DNA from: Paenibacillus sp. 1_12
GTDB lineage: Bacteria; Bacillota; Bacilli; Paenibacillales; NBRC-103111
Length of the DNA stretch: 64,000 nucleotides
Direction of reading: 5' to 3'
Assembly (NCBI RefSeq): GCF_900114475.1
Contig: NZ_FOTE01000010.1
Location: forward strand, 124,001-188,000
Below are positions 24,464 through 33,808 of the stretch, piece after piece; the first letter of the stretch is position 1, and every line of letters starts with the position of its first letter. The position numbers and the translations under genes are program-made. The notes beneath the pieces are model-generated. The model had not been told where the DNA came from and searched no databases. It was given only the letters and a program-made list of their open reading frames with translations.

Positions 24464-26590
24464 CTACTCCGTTGTACCGAACCAATCCATAGTCTGGGAC
24501 CCGAGCAGCTTGCGCTTACCTTGGAATTCGTGATAAATGTTCATCTTATACTTTTTGAGTGATTCGATCTTAAAGATCAGGCTATCATCCTGCTTGGTAA
24601 TTCGGTAGTCAAACTCTCCGAGCTTAAGTCGTTTATCTTCCTCCTCAGGCGCTGTTTCTAGGTAAAAGACCTCATCGATATTGACTTTTCCGTTGCTGTC
24701 TACGAATTGAATGATAAGCTTGCTGCCTTCGGTGCTCGTCTCGTAAAAGCTATCTTTGGTCAGCTTGTATTTAAAATTAATCCGCAGTGTATTGCGATCC
24801 AGCCAAGTATTGATATTACTTAATGAAATCGTATACGGATAAAAAACGAGCTCTTTTAATATCGGACTTACTGTTGTATTTTCCAAAGGGAGCTCCATTT
24901 GTACGGCATTGATGTAAGCCTCGGCTTTATCGTCCGTGCCACTGAGTCGCTGCTCCGTTATCGATTCACCAATGACCAGTCTGAGGCTTTGAACATCCAA
25001 ATCCTTGGGCAGTTTTGTTGAAAAGGACAACAGCGCTTTCCCTTGAGGATTCAGCTTTTGCTTAACTTCACGAATCTTGGTTGGATACAAATCATCATTC
25101 GCTGTTTTGAAGAAAGCTGTCAGCTTGGGAATAATATTCGAGCGTTTCTCTAGATTAGATACTTCTACCTGCACTTCAAACAGATTGCTTGCCCCGTCGG
25201 TATAGGTGTTGATTTCTCTCGGAGAGAAGCTGGTTGCCCGACCTGCGCCAGTAATCGATTGGGTTTGGCCAAACGTCAGCAAAGGCATCGATATCATCAA
25301 CTCAGGAAGCTGAAACTGAGCGATTTCCTCTGTTGCAGTTTCACTCTTTTTTTCCTGAACCACCAGCTTCACCGACGAAAACGGATACGTGTATGGGATT
25401 TTGGCAACAAGCTTTACATGAACGGGCTCAGAGGGGGGGACGCCTACCGAACGATCGAGCTTAATAACCTTGGCATCTACCTTACTCCCACCATCAAGCT
25501 CAAAGTAGGCTTTCAACTCGGGAAATGGCAGCGCGACCGACTGATTATGGGTTAAAGATACTTCAGCGCTCAAAATATCCTGATCCTCCCATGGTAAACG
25601 ACCAATTTTTTCGGCTTTAAGAGAATAAGTTCCATCGGTATTCGTATAGCTGACAACTCCGCCTAGCTCAGGTAATGCTTTAGGATCGGTTGATATACGC
25701 AAAGAAGCGATAGGAAAACTGATTTTGGTATCCGTGGTTAGTGCAAATGGCTGTGTCATGACCAGATCCCATGAATCGGTTCCTGCTGACAATGGCAGCT
25801 GATTGGCTCTCAATTGAAGCTCTAGCGGAACATCTGGCTGCAGCGACTGCTTATCCGCGTTCAGGACGATATCCAGCGGGTACATCGCACCGCTAGAGGT
25901 TCTCAGAGCGTATTGATATCCGTTGATTCGAATGGTGGTTTTCCCCTTATTGGTCAAACGAAGCGTCAGCTTCGGGGACATATAGCTATCACCAGCTAAT
26001 GCTGACCAAGCGGTGACATCCAGTTCAACAGGCATCGCGGATAGCTGTACCGTTTTGCCTCCTGAGACAGGCGCCCACAGCGCTTCCGCTGCGTCAGGGA
26101 AGCGAATATCACCGACTGTTTTTTCCAAATCAGCACTCGAATAATCCCACTTGGTTATGCGAAATCCGAGTTCATAAAGCTGAACCGAGTCGTTAACGGG
26201 TGCGTAAAAGGAGAACTCTACCTGCTGGCCCGCTGGAATTTCTTTTTTGAGCTTATCCTGAGTGACCAGATCCGCTTTAAATTCAGCACCGGATATACTT
26301 ATAACCTTAACCCAGTAATCAAGAAAGGAGAGCTTACCGCTTCCTGCATTCGTGACCGTCATCGTAAAGAAAAGCATTCTGCCCCCATCTGTAGGCACCA
26401 CCGCAGCGCTCTTCAATTGTATGGAACTGTTGGAACCTATGGCTACGGCGGGCAGTTGTAATGACGAATCAAGCTCTTCCCTTTGGTAGCTCTCCCCTTC
26501 TGCCATTACTGGCTGTATCGGTATCTGCCATATCGCCGCAAGCGTCAGTACGATCAGCAGCAGTCTAGTTATCATGTTTAATCGGAACAT
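24464..26590 (-). CDS. Large secreted hypothetical protein with repeated beta-rich domains
   Basis: A 708-aa protein, last gene of the exporter operon. A signal peptide (hydrophobic [15 protein letters not shown], ending near VMAEG) points to export. No lipobox or C-terminal anchor is clear. The rest appears to be about four degenerate repeats of ~115 residues (roughly 50-165, 185-300, 310-430 and 455-575), each with the pattern of a beta sandwich: a strand with V-x-V-x-N, a segment like L-x-T-x-x-G-x-x-Y, then a PxxxxV-x-L strand. The family is not recognised. It overlaps the ATPase gene by up to 26 bp (an ATG 5 codons in reduces this), so it is translationally coupled to the transporter. 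Confidence 0.8.
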   Translation of the reverse strand: MFRLNMITRLLLIVLTLAAIWQIPIQPVMAEGESYQREELDSSLQLPAVAIGSNSSIQLKSAAVVPTDGGRMLFFTMTVTNAGSGKLSFLDYWVKVISISGAEFKADLVTQDKLKKEIPAGQQVEFSFYAPVNDSVQLYELGFRITKWDYSSADLEKTVGDIRFPDAAEALWAPVSGGKTVQLSAMPVELDVTAWSALAGDSYMSPKLTLRLTNKGKTTIRINGYQYALRTSSGAMYPLDIVLNADKQSLQPDVPLELQLRANQLPLSAGTDSWDLVMTQPFALTTDTKISFPIASLRISTDPKALPELGGVVSYTNTDGTYSLKAEKIGRLPWEDQDILSAEVSLTHNQSVALPFPELKAYFELDGGSKVDAKVIKLDRSVGVPPSEPVHVKLVAKIPYTYPFSSVKLVVQEKKSETATEEIAQFQLPELMISMPLLTFGQTQSITGAGRATSFSPREINTYTDGASNLFEVQVEVSNLEKRSNIIPKLTAFFKTANDDLYPTKIREVKQKLNPQGKALLSFSTKLPKDLDVQSLRLVIGESITEQRLSGTDDKAEAYINAVQMELPLENTTVSPILKELVFYPYTISLSNINTWLDRNTLRINFKYKLTKDSFYETSTEGSKLIIQFVDSNGKVNIDEVFYLETAPEEEDKRLKLGEFDYRITKQDDSLIFKIESLKKYKMNIYHEFQGKRKLLGSQTMDWFGTTE

Positions 26591-27488
26591 GCGTACTCTC
26601 CTCCTTGGACTCCGGAGGCAGCAGGACGATTCTCCCGTCCTCCAGTTGGACTCTTACCTTATTTGTTGAATGAATACCAATCGATTTCAGCATATCACTG
26701 GGAATTTGCAAACGGCCTGACTTATCCAGTACCGCGTATTCCGTATGGGTCTCATCCTCGGTCTGACCTATTCCCAACTCCAGCTCGGCCAGCTCATCCG
26801 CATAAGTTTTGCGACGTATCATCTCAGATGAAGTTTTGCCATCCCTAATGGCTACTACCCGATCCACTTTTTTGGCCAGCAGCGGGTCATGCGTCACAAT
26901 GATGACAGTCAATCCGATCCTTCGGTTTAAATCACGAAATAAATCCAGTATTTGATCCGCCATCTTGGAATCGACAGAACCTGTAGGCTCGTCAGCAAGC
27001 AGCAGCTTCGGATTATTCGCCAAAGCTATTGCGATCGCTACTCGCTGCTGCTCACCACCCGACAGTTGATTGAGCCGATTTTTGACACGATGGCTTAACC
27101 CGACTGCATCCAGAAGTTCCAAGGCACGTTCACGCTTGCGTTTACCCTGGAGAAGGATGGGCAGCTCTACATTTTCCTGTGCCGTCAGGTAAGGAATCAA
27201 ATTACGCGCATTATTTTGCCAGACGAAACCAACCGTTTCTCGTTTGTAACGGACAAGGTCGCGTTCAGTGAACTTTAACAGGTCTTTGCCAGCGACTTGC
27301 AGCTGTCCGGCTGAAGGTCGGTCTAAACCTCCCAGCATATTCAATAACGTGGACTTGCCACTCCCGCTGTTACCAATAATTGCCATCAACTCGCCAGGCT
27401 CTACATGCAGATCAAGCCCTTGCAGCGCTACGACTTCGAGATCAGCCACCTTGTAAATTTTCACGAGGTTATCACAATGAATCATCAT
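26565..27488 (-). CDS. ABC ATPase with C-terminal SpoVT/AbrB-like domain
   Basis: A 307-aa LolD/MacB-type ATPase. Walker [10 protein letters not shown] is at 39-47, the signature LSGGEQQ at 142-148, Walker B LLLADEP at 162-168 and the switch His at 200. Residues about 250-291 look like an AbrB swapped-hairpin domain ([13 protein letters not shown], then [20 protein letters not shown]), normally a DNA-binding or dimerisation unit. This fusion is unusual for this class; it might link transporter state to gene control or simply drive dimerisation. It ends in the start region of the secreted-protein gene and its first base overlaps the permease stop. Confidence 0.9.
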   Translation of the reverse strand: MMIHCDNLVKIYKVADLEVVALQGLDLHVEPGELMAIIGNSGSGKSTLLNMLGGLDRPSAGQLQVAGKDLLKFTERDLVRYKRETVGFVWQNNARNLIPYLTAQENVELPILLQGKRKRERALELLDAVGLSHRVKNRLNQLSGGEQQRVAIAIALANNPKLLLADEPTGSVDSKMADQILDLFRDLNRRIGLTVIIVTHDPLLAKKVDRVVAIRDGKTSSEMIRRKTYADELAELELGIGQTEDETHTEYAVLDKSGRLQIPSDMLKSIGIHSTNKVRVQLEDGRIVLLPPESKEESTHVPIKHDN

Positions 27489-30400
27489 TAATCCTCCCCG
27501 AGCTTAACTGCCTGATGTATCTTGATCCGTGAGAGCATCGTCCCCAATATCAACAAACCCATAAATAACATGATCGTTACGATAATATATAGCTGAAATT
27601 GGTCTCGGGGATCAAAGGTTACCTGGAATGGCGGAACCTGACTCGACGTTTGCATGGATAACTGGAACATCGGTACGAACAAACGACTGGTCAGATTACC
27701 GGTCAAAAGCCCGATTGCTACTGCCGCACCTGAAGTAAGCAACTGCTCCCCAACCAGCATCAAAATCAATTGACGGAATGAAACCCCCATAGCCCGTAAA
27801 ATCCCGAATTGTAGAATACGACCTGATAAGGACAACACCCAATATAGCAAAAATCCGCAAAAGCTGATCACGATCGAAATAATGAAGCCGAGGGTCATGA
27901 CGCCATTAATGGCAAGCAAAAATGGATCGTTTTTGGATCGGATTAAGTCCTGCTTGGCATCAACAAGCTTGGTTATCGGAATTTTCTTATCCTCGAGCGT
28001 TTGATAAAGATCCTGACTTTTTGTATCAGGCTTCAGTTTTAACCAAACGTCATACGGTTCCAATGCCATATTGTTTTGAATATAGGAAAGATGACCTACA
28101 ATCAGCATGGGGTCCTTAACCTTTTTGTTTTTGGCGTTACTCGCAGTACTGCCGCCTGCGGCTGCTGACTTATCCGTAAAAAGCGGATTTGGATTCCACG
28201 AGGGCCAATAATCCACAATTCCGAAAATCTGAAACATCGTACTTTGCACGCCATTCCAGCTCGCGTAGATAGGGTCGCCAACCTTCAGGCTGTACTGTTC
28301 AGCCATGGTTTTGGACACAAGCACCGCTGCAGGGTTCGCTGCAAGCAAATTTAAATAATCATTAAAGTGATGGTCAAGCAGTCCATTGCGCAGCCAAGCT
28401 GTTCGCCCAAAATCATCGGTATCGATTCCCATTAAGGTTGCTGTACCACGCTCTTTGCCAATGTTGAACGCAGCATCCTTTTTCGTGAATACTTTTGCCG
28501 CATAGTCAACACCGTTTAACTGGGTCATCGGCAAAAAGGGAGGCTCGGAAAATTGCACCTTCTTCTTGGCGGCAGCCAAACTCTCTTCAGTCATGGGTTC
28601 TCCGCCAAAATCCCCACCCGTGCTTGGCGGCGGCGCATCATCCTCCCACTTAATTTGCATCGTAATATCAGCACCATTGCTGTACATAATTTTCTCTCCA
28701 GCATTTTTATTAATCGTTCTGGCAGCACTAGCACTGAACAATCCCGTAGCCAGCGTTACACTTAAGAACACCATAATCGCCTGATACTGAGTCGTTGAGC
28801 GGCCGACCTGAAGAAGCGTGGAATACAGAGAGGGCGGCCACCAGCGTCTACCGATCCGATACAGCAACCGAACTAGATACGGATAAATCCGTAAAAGCAG
28901 AAAACTCGCTCCCAGTACAAACAGCGCAGGAACCAAAAATAGTAAAGGATCCATCTGCAAATCTGTCGTATCCAGCCCAAGTGCCTGCATATCGGACATA
29001 CGGCGGCGGAACGTATAAAGCCCATACATGGAGATAGCCAATAAAACGATATCTACTCCGTACTTATGCCAAAAGGACAATCCTGATTGCCTTGCCATTT
29101 GCTGCTTATGCCCAACAATCGTTGCTTTCATCGCAAACAAAACAGGCAGCAGTGTCATGATAACAGAGCAAAGAACTGCGTAGAATCCATATTGAAACGC
29201 TTCTTCATTCAGCTTGACATCCAGTGTCGCCCGCTGTACAAATTCAAGAAAACCATTGGAAGCCCCCAGTACCTTGGTTAACGAAAGTCCCACGAACGGT
29301 CCGCATAGGAGAGCAATCGCTCCCAGCATGACCCCTTCCACGACGTACCCGAGAACAATTTGCAAACGACTTGCTCCGCGGCTGCGTAATACGGCAATCT
29401 CCGTTTTCTGACGATCAATAATGAGATTGGAAACCATAAATAAATAATAAGCCAGCATAATCATGACAGGCACATTCAATGACCATAACATCATCCGAAG
29501 CTTTTCTTCCTTGGCATAGTAGCCATTCAACGTGTTCAAAGCAGGAGCCTTCACAGATACATTCGGAAAATGGTTGCCTAAGTAATTTTCTGTACGTTGA
29601 TGGGTTTGAATATATCGCTCAATCGATTCTAGCTTCATCTGGCTATAATCAAGAGTCATATACCAGCTGCTGGAGCGAAGCATGAGCTGCTGCTCCTGGG
29701 TCACTGTTTTTTCAAACCAATCGTAGGAGACCAACAGACTCGCTTTATAGCTGGACAGCGGATTATACCAATAAATGTCATCATACGTTTTACGGTCAAC
29801 AACCCCGACAATTTTAAATTTGACAGGAGTTTTGGCTGTGTCATCCTCAATGACATATTCCTGACCAACAACCATCTTCAACAGTGATAGCCCCTGATCC
29901 ACAACAACCGCTTCTACCACACCATCTACTGGGTTAGCAGAGGGCAGCTTGCCGTCTACAACGCGAACGTGCTCGTCCATTCCACTTAATGCCGTAATAT
30001 CTGCACGTCGGCTAACTTTTCTATCGATTTTACTAGCATCAACCGGAACCAAATTCCAAGTATCCGTCATTCTTTCTGTGACTAAATTTGGAATCGGTAG
30101 CTGAAACGCGGGAGCGATCGATTGGGCCATGTAAGCATCCGCATTCATAATGGACTGCTTTGACTCCTCGGGTGTAGTTTCTCCGGTCAAATACACGGAA
30201 CTCCAAAAAACTCCTGAATACTGTTGATTGTTTGTCTGAAGCAGCTCCAAATCCTTGACCAATAGCCGCTGCAAAATTGCGCTTGTATAAATCGGCATAC
30301 TGCTCACAAGTCCGACCGAGATGATCAAGCCGAGCAGAAGGCTGAATTCGAGCCATTTGTTTTTGATCATTTTACGCATGATCATCACAAGTATCGCCAC
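27488..30400 (-). CDS. FtsX-like (MacB-type) ABC permease
   Basis: A 970-aa permease with two MacB/FtsX-like halves. An N-terminal helix (about 15-37) precedes a large extracellular domain; a first group of helices follows near residues 310-440, with the typical phrase VLRSRGASRLQIVLGYVVEG. A second extracellular domain and three more helices at the C terminus (LSGRILQFGILRAMGVSFRQLIL) complete the pattern. The length, about twice a single MacB, suits the duplicated form seen in lipoprotein or antimicrobial-peptide exporters. It shares a base with the ATPase gene downstream (stop/start overlap). Confidence 0.88.
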   Translation of the reverse strand: MAILVMIMRKMIKNKWLEFSLLLGLIISVGLVSSMPIYTSAILQRLLVKDLELLQTNNQQYSGVFWSSVYLTGETTPEESKQSIMNADAYMAQSIAPAFQLPIPNLVTERMTDTWNLVPVDASKIDRKVSRRADITALSGMDEHVRVVDGKLPSANPVDGVVEAVVVDQGLSLLKMVVGQEYVIEDDTAKTPVKFKIVGVVDRKTYDDIYWYNPLSSYKASLLVSYDWFEKTVTQEQQLMLRSSSWYMTLDYSQMKLESIERYIQTHQRTENYLGNHFPNVSVKAPALNTLNGYYAKEEKLRMMLWSLNVPVMIMLAYYLFMVSNLIIDRQKTEIAVLRSRGASRLQIVLGYVVEGVMLGAIALLCGPFVGLSLTKVLGASNGFLEFVQRATLDVKLNEEAFQYGFYAVLCSVIMTLLPVLFAMKATIVGHKQQMARQSGLSFWHKYGVDIVLLAISMYGLYTFRRRMSDMQALGLDTTDLQMDPLLFLVPALFVLGASFLLLRIYPYLVRLLYRIGRRWWPPSLYSTLLQVGRSTTQYQAIMVFLSVTLATGLFSASAARTINKNAGEKIMYSNGADITMQIKWEDDAPPPSTGGDFGGEPMTEESLAAAKKKVQFSEPPFLPMTQLNGVDYAAKVFTKKDAAFNIGKERGTATLMGIDTDDFGRTAWLRNGLLDHHFNDYLNLLAANPAAVLVSKTMAEQYSLKVGDPIYASWNGVQSTMFQIFGIVDYWPSWNPNPLFTDKSAAAGGSTASNAKNKKVKDPMLIVGHLSYIQNNMALEPYDVWLKLKPDTKSQDLYQTLEDKKIPITKLVDAKQDLIRSKNDPFLLAINGVMTLGFIISIVISFCGFLLYWVLSLSGRILQFGILRAMGVSFRQLILMLVGEQLLTSGAAVAIGLLTGNLTSRLFVPMFQLSMQTSSQVPPFQVTFDPRDQFQLYIIVTIMLFMGLLILGTMLSRIKIHQAVKLGED

Positions 30401-30411
30401 ACGGAATCACC

Positions 30412-31464
30412 TCAATTGTTTAGAATCACCTTTTGGCCCTCTTTGATCCCTTTGCGAATCTCTACTTCCGTAGCTGATACGATTCCCTTCTCCACGTCAA
30501 TCTCTTTACGACTTTCGCCTTCAAGCACCTGTACATAATCACGGCCCATATAGGAGCGCAGCCCTACCTTCGGAATGATGATTACATCCTCCCGATACTC
30601 GGTTACAATCGTAATATCCGCACTGTTACCAATTTCGATCGTATCAGGCAGTCCTTGGGCTGTAATTACGATTGTTTTCGCATTTTTATCAGTTATTGCT
30701 TTGACATCCGATTGGGGTGCTGTTGCCGGAATTTGCGACACGGTTCCGGGGTAGACACCTCCTTTTACCTTCACTTCTGCAGGCATTCCAATCTGGACTC
30801 CAACTAAATCATTCGTATTGGTCGTTTCATATACTAGACGCACCGATTTTGGATCAGACACCGTGATGATCGCTTTGTAAGCAACTACTGGATCTCCTTG
30901 CCTGATAGGATCGAGAAACGTAACAATACCGTTTACATCGGAAACCAGCTTTGTCTTGCTCAATTGCTTTCGAAACAGATCGAGCTGAATTTCCTCCCTC
31001 TGCATATCCAGCAGCTTAATTCGGATAGCAATCGCATCACCACGTTTTTCATCCTTGGCTTGTTCCAAGGCCAGCCTTGCCTTTTCTACGACCAGCTCCT
31101 GCTGGAGGATTTTACCCTCAATCTCTCCTTTATCGAGCTGGGCAACAACATCGCCCTTATTCACAACGGTTCCAAGATTGACATTGATGTCAGCAAGACG
31201 CCCTCCCGATTCGGGATAGTACAAATATTGCATTTTGTCCGCCGCAAAGGTGCCCACTCCATTGATTTGCTTCTTGATGGTTCCCTTCTTAACTTCAAAC
31301 AGCTCAAAATTTTCCTTAACCGGCTTTACGAGCGGTGGCTTTAATGCTTCCTCCTCCTGGGGCAGCAGGCTGCAACCGGGAATAATAGCTATTACAATCG
31401 AAGCTGCAACTATCAAAGAAACCAGACTATGACGTCTGTTAGCTTTCTTCCACAATATGTCCAT
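30412..31464 (-). CDS. Membrane-fusion (HlyD/RND-adaptor) lipoprotein
   Basis: A 350-aa adaptor. The N terminus is basic then hydrophobic and ends in a lipobox-like IIPGC, so it is probably lipid-anchored on the outer face of the membrane. It has the biotinyl-lipoyl halves (GVGTFAADKMQYLYYPESG, then VNLGTVVNKGDVVAQLDKGEIEGKIL), a coiled-coil hairpin, and a beta-barrel domain ending VEIRKGIKEGQKVILN. It bridges the ABC permease to the outside, as MacA does for MacB. The given ATG has GGAGG directly abutting it, so the TTG three codons on (31455) with 9-nt spacing may be the true start. It overlaps the ATPase gene upstream. Confidence 0.85.
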   Translation of the reverse strand: MDILWKKANRRHSLVSLIVAASIVIAIIPGCSLLPQEEEALKPPLVKPVKENFELFEVKKGTIKKQINGVGTFAADKMQYLYYPESGGRLADINVNLGTVVNKGDVVAQLDKGEIEGKILQQELVVEKARLALEQAKDEKRGDAIAIRIKLLDMQREEIQLDLFRKQLSKTKLVSDVNGIVTFLDPIRQGDPVVAYKAIITVSDPKSVRLVYETTNTNDLVGVQIGMPAEVKVKGGVYPGTVSQIPATAPQSDVKAITDKNAKTIVITAQGLPDTIEIGNSADITIVTEYREDVIIIPKVGLRSYMGRDYVQVLEGESRKEIDVEKGIVSATEVEIRKGIKEGQKVILNN

Positions 31465-32155
31465 CCTCCAGTGCATACACTTGATCGACCACTTCCATAA
31501 TAGCTGGGTCATGTGTCGTCAATATAATCGTCATACCTTCAAACTGCACTAAATCCTTGAATACCTTTAACACCTGCAAACCCATACGACTGTCAAGCTC
31601 AGCTGTTGGTTCATCCGCTAGCAAAAGCTTCGGCCTGTGGGCTATCGCTCTGGCTATGGCTGTGCGCTGCTGCTCACCGCCTGACATTTCATAGGGACGA
31701 TGCTTCATTCTTGGCCTCAGACCAACAAAGTCTAGGGATTGCTCCGCATACTCACGGCGACGAGCTGAAGGTATGCCAGCAATACGTAAGCCAAATTCGA
31801 CATTTTCATAAGCCGACATATAAGGAACCAAAGCAAATGACTGAAAAATAAGACCAAGACGTGTACGACGCAATTCATTCCTTTTTTTGTCGGATAGTCC
31901 TGTCACATCTTGGCCTTCAAAATAAATCGCCCCTTCCGTAGGCCGGTCCAACATTCCGAGCATATTCAAAAGTGTAGTTTTCCCAGAACCCGATCTTCCT
32001 CTTAACGCGATCAAACGACCAGCTGCGATATTAAGCGAAGCACCGCGCAGCGCGTGTACGGCAGCCCCTGCTTTGCCAAATGTTCGGGTTAAACTGACAG
32101 CTTGTAATATCGGATCACTCGTGGGATAGTTATGTAACGGATGCTGCACGGCCAT
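31439..32155 (-). CDS. ABC ATPase (LolD/MacB type), first gene of the exporter operon
   Basis: A 238-aa ATPase with Walker A GRSGSGKTT near residue 53, signature MSGGEQQRTAIARA near 160, and Walker [14 protein letters not shown] near 178 with the switch His in ILTTHDP. It has no C-terminal extension, in contrast to the other ATPase in the operon. The GGAGGA lies right before the first ATG, so the GTG two codons later (32149) may be the true start. It is the first of five genes: ATPase, adaptor, permease, ATPase, secreted protein. A second ATPase in one operon suggests that the permease uses a heterodimer or that one ATPase serves another function. Confidence 0.9.
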   Translation of the reverse strand: MAVQHPLHNYPTSDPILQAVSLTRTFGKAGAAVHALRGASLNIAAGRLIALRGRSGSGKTTLLNMLGMLDRPTEGAIYFEGQDVTGLSDKKRNELRRTRLGLIFQSFALVPYMSAYENVEFGLRIAGIPSARRREYAEQSLDFVGLRPRMKHRPYEMSGGEQQRTAIARAIAHRPKLLLADEPTAELDSRMGLQVLKVFKDLVQFEGMTIILTTHDPAIMEVVDQVYALEDGHIVEES

Positions 32156-32218
32156 TCCTCCAAAATCTCGATTGTAAGCGTATTCTTTACTTATAATGTA
32201 AACCTTTCCAGCACATAA

Positions 32219-32254
32219 AAATAGACACCAATTTGTTGGAATTGGTGTCTATTT
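32219..32254 (-). terminator. Strong terminator separating the YesM/YesN pair from the exporter operon
   Basis: A perfect 15-bp stem (AAATAGACACCAATT / AATTGGTGTCTATTT) with a 6-nt loop, overlapping the stop codon of the regulator gene and followed by TTTTTATG on the minus strand. Confidence 0.9.
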
Positions 32255-33808
32255 GTTCTGTTCCTCATATTCCTTCGGCGTACATCCGACAGCTTTCTTG
32301 AACGTTTTGGCAAAAACTTTGGCATCGGTAAAACCGACGGCTTCTGCAACCTCGTATACTTTTTTGTTTGTTGCCAACAAGAGCTGCTTGGCTGCTTCCA
32401 GCCTTATGCGTACCAGTGACTCAATCAACGATTCCCCGGTCTCTTTACTATACAAATCACTCATATAGCTGCGGCTTAGCTTGACATATTCCGCAATATC
32501 ACTCGTACTGATGGGCAAATGGTAATTTTGCTTCATATACTGCTGAGCCTTACGGACAAAAGGATTCCGGGAGGTCGGTATTATCGCCGTACCTGATTTT
32601 AAAATAACAAGCTCTCGACATGCGTCTGAAAACCATTTTCCGAGCGTTTCCAGCTGAAAATATGCTTGTGCTTGTGCGGCTGCAACCTTTCGATCAAAAT
32701 CATCAAGATTGTTAGTCCCCTCCTGTCGAGCCAACGCAGCTGAAAAGTTTAATAGCTCGTACAAAAAGCCGGAAGCCTGCACGACAGGAGGCTGAAGACT
32801 ACCCAGTCGTTCCATGATTTGCTCGGACCAATGTACAACCGCATCTTCGTTATGCCCAGCTATCGCCCGAAGCAGATTGTGCTTTTCCTCCTGCGGAAGC
32901 TCTCCCTTCCAATCCGTAAACATCTCTCCGCTTAGCCGTACCTCAGAAGTATGATTCAGTTGTGCCGATTGAACTCCGTAAAAATAACACTTTCTGAGCT
33001 CATCATGCATATGCACAATATGATACAGCTGCTCTTTTGGATTGATCCAGGTGACAGCCGACAGCCAGAAGCCCTTCTCCGTCAAGCCAACATCCTTTCT
33101 CAATAAAGATTGTTGCAGCTGCGCCTGACGCTGCTCCTGCTGAATCACATTCAGACCATCCTTATAAATAAGCAGTACCTGATGCTCGTTCACAATCACA
33201 TAAGCCCACACATCCGGCCAGTCCGATCCGATAAACGATAAATGAACGTCAGGCGACAAATAAATCATCCAACTAGACACCCTTTCAACATCGGTAAGAA
33301 GTGCCTCCTCAAGTTCTTCATCACGTTGACCACTAACCCACGTCTTCTTAATCCTTAATCCCCATTGTGCTTGATTCGACTGCATAAGCTGCTGTGTGAG
33401 CATCAGTTGTCTCTGCTTTTGCTCACGTTGCTTTTGCAAGTCCAGCCTCGCTTCCTTCAAAATTGTGACCAGCTGCTCAGGTTCCATCGTCGGCTTTAAT
33501 ATATAATCGCACGCACCGAGTTTCATCGCTTCCTTTACATAAGTAAAATCATCCAGACAGCTTAATACGATAACAGCTACATCGGACTCCGACTGTTTCA
33601 TTTTTCGGACCAGCTCCAGACCGTCCATTCGTGGCATCAAAATATCGGTAACGACCAAATCGATACCGCCATCCTCCAGCCTATCCCATGCTTCTTTGCC
33701 ATCGCAGGCCTCACCTCCCCACTGAAAACCATGCTCCTCCCACCGGATCATCGTTTTCAACACCTGTCTGATGATGGGCTCATCATCTACTACTAATACC
33801 TTCATCAT
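32249..33808 (-). CDS. YesN-type response regulator with AraC domain (second pair)
   Basis: A 519-aa two-component regulator with a receiver domain (VLVVDDE near residue 4; phospho-acceptor D55 in VVTDILMPR), a long helical middle and a C-terminal AraC DNA-binding domain (STSDIAEYVKLSRSYMSDLYS; VAEAVGFTDAKVFAKTFKK). Its start codon immediately follows the kinase stop (TAAATG), so the two are translationally coupled. The target genes are not obvious: a strong terminator overlaps its stop and separates it from the ABC exporter operon downstream, which may still be regulated by it at its own promoter. Confidence 0.92.
   Translation of the reverse strand: MMKVLVVDDEPIIRQVLKTMIRWEEHGFQWGGEACDGKEAWDRLEDGGIDLVVTDILMPRMDGLELVRKMKQSESDVAVIVLSCLDDFTYVKEAMKLGACDYILKPTMEPEQLVTILKEARLDLQKQREQKQRQLMLTQQLMQSNQAQWGLRIKKTWVSGQRDEELEEALLTDVERVSSWMIYLSPDVHLSFIGSDWPDVWAYVIVNEHQVLLIYKDGLNVIQQEQRQAQLQQSLLRKDVGLTEKGFWLSAVTWINPKEQLYHIVHMHDELRKCYFYGVQSAQLNHTSEVRLSGEMFTDWKGELPQEEKHNLLRAIAGHNEDAVVHWSEQIMERLGSLQPPVVQASGFLYELLNFSAALARQEGTNNLDDFDRKVAAAQAQAYFQLETLGKWFSDACRELVILKSGTAIIPTSRNPFVRKAQQYMKQNYHLPISTSDIAEYVKLSRSYMSDLYSKETGESLIESLVRIRLEAAKQLLLATNKKVYEVAEAVGFTDAKVFAKTFKKAVGCTPKEYEEQNK

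Noticed and set aside
30898-31344. 148-aa plus-strand reading frame
   Set aside because: Antisense to the adaptor lipoprotein gene; composition is typical of a shadow frame.
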